64,000 nucleotides of DNA, from NCBI RefSeq assembly GCF_024172085.1, contig NZ_JAMZDZ010000001.1, forward strand, positions 4,774,001 through 4,838,000, in the 5' to 3' direction. Positions 59,740-64,000 of this stretch are shown here, piece after piece. The position numbers and the translations under genes were made by a program. The notes under the pieces are model-generated. The model saw nothing but the letters and a program-made list of their open reading frames with translations, ran no database searches and was not told the origin of the DNA. This DNA is from Hamadaea flava. Its GTDB lineage: Bacteria > Actinomycetota > Actinomycetes > Mycobacteriales > Micromonosporaceae. Positions within the stretch are counted from its first letter, which is position 1. Every line of letters begins with the position of its first letter.

Positions 59740-60128
59740 GAGCCCTCCCTCTTGCGGCGCGGGCGAGCCGCGGCTACAAGCGCGGCGTCCAGATCCGCGC
59801 TCAGCTGATCGAACGGCGCGTGGGCCGCCGCGGGCAACGCGCGCACCACCAGAGTGGTTCCCAACGGGTACGCCGAGAGCCGTGCCGCGACAAGGTGACG
59901 TAGTCGACGCTTGACCTTGTTCCGGACAACCGCACCGCCGACGGCCTTCGATACGACAAAACCGGCACGGGGTGCGGACATGACACAGCCCGGGGCCTCT
60001 ACGGTCCCGGGCTGGTCGATGCTGGTCTTCAAGTGGACGACCACGGTGCCCCGGCCGACACGTCGACCGGCGCGGACGGCGTCAGCGAACTCGCGGCTGC
60101 TCCGCAGACGATTCGCGGCCGGCAGCAT
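59736..60128 (-). CDS. rnpA: RNase P protein component
   Basis: 130 residues: [54 protein letters not shown] (the RNR motif) and a basic C-terminus. It aids the RNase P RNA in tRNA 5' processing. It lies 20 bp downstream of rpmH, in the near-universal rpmH-rnpA pair. Confidence 0.97.
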   Translation of the reverse strand: MLPAANRLRSSREFADAVRAGRRVGRGTVVVHLKTSIDQPGTVEAPGCVMSAPRAGFVVSKAVGGAVVRNKVKRRLRHLVAARLSAYPLGTTLVVRALPAAAHAPFDQLSADLDAALVAAARPRRKREGS

Positions 60129-60148
60129 GCGGCACCGCTCCGCTCGGC

Positions 60149-60286
60149 TCAGACGGCCAGGCGGGCGCGACCCTTTTCCCGGCGGGCGGACAGGACGGCG
60201 CGGCCGGCACGGGTGCGCATGCGCAGCCGGAAGCCGTGGGTCTTGGCGCGCCGACGGTTGTTCGGCTGGTACGTGCGCTTGCTCAC
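60149..60286 (-). CDS. rpmH: 50S ribosomal protein bL34
   Basis: 45 residues from [47 protein letters not shown]; complete bL34. It is the first gene of the rpmH-rnpA-yidD-yidC-jag-rsmG group and divergent from dnaA. Confidence 0.97.
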   Translation of the reverse strand: MSKRTYQPNNRRRAKTHGFRLRMRTRAGRAVLSARREKGRARLAV

Positions 60287-60663
60287 GTCAGGCTCTCCTG
60301 CGGTCATCCCCGCTCCTGGACGGTGGCGGGGGGAGGTCTTCGCGACAGTCGTCTCGACTGTCTTTTCGGCCGCCACCCTAGCATCCTTCTCAGGAGCGCT
60401 GGGCAGCGGAGCAACCTGTCCAGGGTACACGCTGCGTCGATCTGCGACCAAAGCGCGGTGGTCTTGTGGTCGCTGCCTCGTTATCCTGCTGGGACCCGGG
60501 TGGGGGCCGGGAAGCGCTCGCGCGAGCCGCCAGGTGTGCGGTCAATGCCACGTTGCCGCCCCGGGGCCACGCGGCGCGGGGGTTGTGGATAACTTAGCTC
60601 GATGCCGTTGTGCGCAGAGTCCGCGCCGCGGGCGTCCGGGGAGAAGGTTGGGGGGCGAGAAGA
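60287..60663. promoter_or_regulatory. Divergent rpmH/dnaA promoter region
   Basis: About 380 bp. A DnaA-box-like TGTGGATAA lies at 60584-60592, 71 bp before the dnaA start, and could mediate DnaA autoregulation. GACAGTC (60344-60350) and GACTGTC (60356-60362) form a small hairpin followed by four T on the plus strand, within the rpmH leader. No gene is seen. Confidence 0.6.
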
Positions 60664-62295
60664 GTGGGAGACCTCGACGCGGTCTGGGTGAACGCCGTCA
60701 ACGATCTCGCCGACCAGATCATCTCGCCGCAGCAGCGGGCGTACCTTCAGCTCACTCGGCTGCGCGCGATCGTCGAGGACACCGCGCTGCTGTCGGTGCC
60801 GGACCCGTACACCCGGGACTTCATCGAAAGCCGGATGCGCCCGCAGATCACCGACGCGCTGTCGCGGAACCTCGGCCGGCCGATACAGGTCGCCGTGACC
60901 GTCCGGCCGCCGGAGGACGACACTCAACGCGCACCGCTTTACATGGGTGGCGGCTACGGCACTCCCGCGCCCGCCGCCCCGCCGGCACCGCGCCCGACTC
61001 CGGTGGAGGAACCTCGCCCGGAGATTCAGCGGGCGCTGTCCTATCCGAGTGGGGCGTACCCGCCAGTGGCGATCACTCCGCCGCCGGACGGTGAGGACGC
61101 GTTGTTCGCCGTGCCGACTCAGCCGGTGCCGCGGGAGCCCGCCCACGACGGGGCCCCCGAGAGCGGGCCCGGTCGCGTCGGGTCACCGAGCGCGTCGGCC
61201 CCGTCCATCTCTCCGGCCGAAGGGCGCGGTCCGCTCGGCGGCCGCCCGCCCGCGCCCGAGACCGGTGGCAACAGGCTCAATCCGAAGTACATGTTCGAGA
61301 CGTTCGTCATCGGCTCCTCGAACCGGTTCGCCCACGCCGCCGCGGTGGCGGTCGCCGAGTCGCCGGCGAAGGCGTACAACCCGTTGTTCATCTACGGCGG
61401 TTCCGGGCTGGGCAAGACGCACCTGTTGCACGCGATCGGCCACTACGCCCAGCAGCTGGGCAATGCCCGCGGCGTGCGCTACGTCTCGACCGAGGAGTTC
61501 ACCAACGACTTCATCAACTCCCTGCGCGACGACAAGCAGAGCGCGTTCCAACGCCGCTATCGGGACGTCGACATCCTGCTGATCGACGACATCCAGTTCC
61601 TCGAGAACCGGGAGCGTACGCAGGAGGAGTTCTTCCACACCTTCAACACCCTCCACAACGCGAACAAGCAGATCGTGATCACCTCCGACCGGTCGCCGAA
61701 GCAGCTAGCCACTTTGGAGGATCGGCTGCGTACGCGGTTCGAGTGGGGCCTGCTCGCCGACATCCAGCCGCCCGACCTGGAGACGCGGATCGCGATCCTG
61801 CAGAAGAAGGCGGCCCAGGACCGGTTGTTCGCGCCGCCCGAGGTGCTGGAGTTCGTCGCGTCGCGGATCTCCAACTCGATCCGGGAACTCGAGGGCGCGC
61901 TGATCCGCGTGACGGCGTACGCCTCATTGTCCCGCTCGCCGGTGAGCCTGCAGATCGCTGAGGAGGTGCTCCGCGACTTCATCCCGGACGGCACCGCGCC
62001 GGAGATCACGGCCGACCAGATCATGGTGTCCACAGCGGACTACTTCGGGGTGAGCCTGGAGGACCTGCGCGGGCACTCCCGGTCGCGGGTGCTCGTCAAC
62101 GCCCGCCAGGTCGCCATGTATCTGTGCCGGGAGCTGACGGCGATGTCGCTGCCCCGGATCGGATCGGCGTTCGGCGGGCGCGACCACACCACGGTGATGC
62201 ACGCCGAGCGGAAGATCCGGCAGCAGATGGCGGAGCGGCGTTCGCTCTACAACCAGATCGCGGAGCTCACCAACCGCATCAAGCAAACGCCCTGA
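60664..62295 (+). CDS. dnaA: Chromosomal replication initiator DnaA
   Basis: 543 residues from the GTG giving [20 protein letters not shown]. Domain I covers ~1-85, a Pro-rich domain II ~85-205, and the AAA+ domain III has Walker [10 protein letters not shown] near 245 and Walker [11 protein letters not shown] near 306. Domain IV has the box-binding [19 protein letters not shown] near 500. It recognises the 9-mer boxes in the following spacer and opens oriC. A frame extension to an ATG at 60610 is possible but less like the family. Confidence 0.98.
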   Translation: MGDLDAVWVNAVNDLADQIISPQQRAYLQLTRLRAIVEDTALLSVPDPYTRDFIESRMRPQITDALSRNLGRPIQVAVTVRPPEDDTQRAPLYMGGGYGTPAPAAPPAPRPTPVEEPRPEIQRALSYPSGAYPPVAITPPPDGEDALFAVPTQPVPREPAHDGAPESGPGRVGSPSASAPSISPAEGRGPLGGRPPAPETGGNRLNPKYMFETFVIGSSNRFAHAAAVAVAESPAKAYNPLFIYGGSGLGKTHLLHAIGHYAQQLGNARGVRYVSTEEFTNDFINSLRDDKQSAFQRRYRDVDILLIDDIQFLENRERTQEEFFHTFNTLHNANKQIVITSDRSPKQLATLEDRLRTRFEWGLLADIQPPDLETRIAILQKKAAQDRLFAPPEVLEFVASRISNSIRELEGALIRVTAYASLSRSPVSLQIAEEVLRDFIPDGTAPEITADQIMVSTADYFGVSLEDLRGHSRSRVLVNARQVAMYLCRELTAMSLPRIGSAFGGRDHTTVMHAERKIRQQMAERRSLYNQIAELTNRIKQTP

Positions 62296-62943
62296 CCTGC
62301 ACGAAAGACACTTCGGCGGGCGGTGTGACCAGGCGGTCGCGCCGCCCGCCGCTCTATATCGACGCCTGTCGTCGAGTTATCCCCAACCGGTGGACGAAGG
62401 TTGTGGATTGGCTGTGGATATGTGTGGACAAAAAATTGTCCCTGTGGATTCAGTGTGGACAACCGACCAAGATCCGTGGACAGGTTTCCATGATCCGTGG
62501 ATATCCCTGTGTACAAGGCCCTTCGGGCGGTCCGCCCGATCGGTGGATAACCCGGTGGATAACCTGTGGAAGTCTTGTGGGGAACGTGTGGGCAAGAGTG
62601 GACACTCTGTGTACACAGAATGTCCTGTGGATGGAGGGCTCGGTTTTCCACGGCTTCATCCACCGGTTATCCACCGGCCCTGAACCCGGATGAGCAGCGG
62701 AAACGGCAGTTATCCCCAGTTTCCACAGCCCCTACTATTACGACGGTAGAGATTTCTAAGAAGAAGAAAACCCAATCTTCGGGGTGTGGATGTTGGTGGG
62801 CTGCCGGCGGGCCGACCCCTCCGAGCACCCGCACCGAAGAAGCCCTAGGGTGGTTCACCGTCACACCTCGTCGTTAGGGTCGATAGTCCGTAAGAAGCTC
62901 TCGCCGACCCGACGCCCTGACAAGAGATCCCCGGAGGCCTCGC
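62296..62943. other. oriC: oriC, chromosomal replication origin (dnaA-dnaN spacer)
   Basis: About 650 bp between dnaA and dnaN, dense in DnaA boxes. Exact TTGTCCACA complements lie at 62423-62431 and 62454-62462. Many TGTGGATA, TTATCCAC and TTATCCCC variants lie between 62376 and 62722. An AT-rich stretch at 62731-62777 (CTACTATTACG, then AAGAAGAAGAAAA) is the likely unwinding element. The dnaN promoter must lie in the last ~170 bp. Confidence 0.93.
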
Positions 62944-64000
62944 ATGAAGTTCCGTGTTGAGCGCGACGCGCTTGCCGACGCCGTTGCGTGGACCGCAAAG
63001 AGCCTGCCCAGCCGGCCGTCGGTGCCGGTCCTCGCGGGTGTGATGCTGCGCGTAGCCGACGGCCGCCTGCACGTCTCCGGCTTCGACTACGAGGTGTCGA
63101 GCCAGGTCGACGTCGAGGTGCAGGCGGACGCCGACGGCGCGGCGCTGGTCTCCGGCCGGCTGCTCGCCGAGATCACCAAGGCGCTCCCGGCCAAGCCGGT
63201 GGAGATCGCCGCCGTCGGCTCGCACCTCGAACTCGTCTGCGGCAGCGCGCGGTTCACGCTGCCGACGATGCCGGTCGAGGACTACCCGACGCTGCCCGAG
63301 CTGCCGCAGAGCGCCGGCACCGTCGACGCCGCCACGTTCGCCGCCGCCGTCGCCCAGGTCGCCATCGCGGCCGGCCGGGACGAGACGCTGCCCATGATGA
63401 CCGGCGTACGCCTGGAGCTGTCCGGCTCGACGATCGCGCTGCTCGCCACCGACCGGTACCGGCTCGCCGTCCGCGAGATCAGCTGGGAGCCGGCCGCCGA
63501 CGACGTTGAGACCACCGCTCTCGTGCCGGCCCGGACGCTGGCCGACACCGCCAAGACGCTCGGCCCGCTGGGCGGCAGCGTGACGGTGGCACTCGCGACC
63601 GCCGGTGCGGGCGAGGGCATGATCGGTTTCGCCGGGGGCACCCGCAAGACCACGAGCCGCCTGCTCGACGGTCAGTCCTACCCGCCGGTGCGGTCGCTGT
63701 TCCCGGCGTCGTTCAACGCCGAGGCGCGGGTGCCGGTGAGCGCCCTCGTCGAGGTCGTCAAGCGGGTGTCGCTGGTCGCCGAGAAGGCCACCCCGATCCG
63801 GCTGTCGTTCACCGAGGAGGGGCTCGTCGTCGAGGCGGGCGGTACCGAGGAGGCGCGGGCGAGCGAGGCGATGGAGGCCACCTTCACCGGTGAGCCGTTC
63901 ACGATCGCGTTCAACCCGCAGTACCTCATCGACGGGCTGGGCGCGCTCGGCGCGGCGACCGCCGTCTTCGGGTTCACCGACGCGTTCAAGCCCGCGGTGC
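62944..64000 (+). CDS. dnaN: DNA polymerase III beta sliding clamp, 3' partial
   Basis: 352 codons are visible before the window ends, of the usual ~375. MKFRVERDALADAVAWTAKSLPSRPSVPVLAGVMLRV opens the first clamp domain; three repeats of the fold follow, with ATDRYRLAVREISW typical of the family. Dimeric beta encircles DNA and tethers polymerase III. The start ATG follows GGAGG with slightly long spacing. Confidence 0.98.
   Translation, partial: MKFRVERDALADAVAWTAKSLPSRPSVPVLAGVMLRVADGRLHVSGFDYEVSSQVDVEVQADADGAALVSGRLLAEITKALPAKPVEIAAVGSHLELVCGSARFTLPTMPVEDYPTLPELPQSAGTVDAATFAAAVAQVAIAAGRDETLPMMTGVRLELSGSTIALLATDRYRLAVREISWEPAADDVETTALVPARTLADTAKTLGPLGGSVTVALATAGAGEGMIGFAGGTRKTTSRLLDGQSYPPVRSLFPASFNAEARVPVSALVEVVKRVSLVAEKATPIRLSFTEEGLVVEAGGTEEARASEAMEATFTGEPFTIAFNPQYLIDGLGALGAATAVFGFTDAFKPAV

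Overview
This window comes from the replication-origin region of a high-GC actinobacterium. The gene content and order point to Micromonosporales, most likely Micromonosporaceae. The signs are very high GC, frequent GTG starts, the block rpmH-rnpA-yidD-yidC-jag-rsmG-parA-parB beside dnaA-oriC-dnaN, and two further blocks that match the arrangement I recall from the Mycobacterium tuberculosis origin: ino1/PadR/DUF5318/ponA/GT87/rpsF-ssb-rpsR-rplI/dnaB and pcnA/murJ/sigM/trxB/trxA/cwlM. The species cannot be named from sequence alone.

Layout. 1-6.6 kb: a cut-off GT-C mannosyltransferase, a molybdenum-cofactor operon (moaC-mogA fusion, a divergent moeA, moaE), a 14-codon minigene with a strong ribosome binding site, and a membrane GGDEF-EAL protein. 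6.7-14 kb: a GT87-like membrane protein, dnaB with a DnaA-box cluster behind its start, a VWA lipoprotein, the rpsF-ssb-rpsR-rplI operon and a secreted, membrane-anchored protein. 14-24 kb: an endonuclease IV-like protein, a GT-C membrane protein, and two class A penicillin-binding proteins flanking a GT87 enzyme, followed by a DUF5318 gene. 24-31 kb: padR, ino1, a Tat-exported propeller-like protein, two tandem DUF6584-like paralogues, an MFS protein and the CCA-adding enzyme. 31-44 kb: murJ, a HerA-like ATPase, a free-standing pseudokinase, an ECF sigma factor with its anti-sigma factor, trxB, trxA, cwlM, a GNAT protein, an aminotransferase and a D-Ala-D-Ala ligase. 44-49 kb: an MFS exporter, a divergent XRE/SDR pair, a repeat-rich spacer and a HIT-like protein.

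47-57 kb is the accessory-looking part. It holds seven parS or parS-like sites, a DnaA-box-bearing inverted repeat, a DUF222/HNH gene, four tandem repeat arrays (17, 34, 15 and 29 bp), a probable gene remnant, and parB-parA. 57-64 kb is the canonical origin core, ending inside dnaN.

How it fits together. Most genes serve chromosome replication and segregation (dnaA, oriC, dnaN, dnaB, ssb, parAB, parS) or cell-envelope construction (class A PBPs, murJ, pseudokinase, cwlM, ddl, GT-C glycosyltransferases, ino1 for inositol lipids, yidC). The sigma/anti-sigma pair next to thioredoxin reductase and thioredoxin suggests an envelope or redox stress circuit. No intact transposon, prophage, CRISPR array, rRNA or tRNA gene was recognised. 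The best candidates for something undescribed are the 47-54.6 kb parS/DnaA-box/repeat zone, the 14-codon minigene, the structured element upstream of rpsF, and the DnaA-box cluster behind dnaB.
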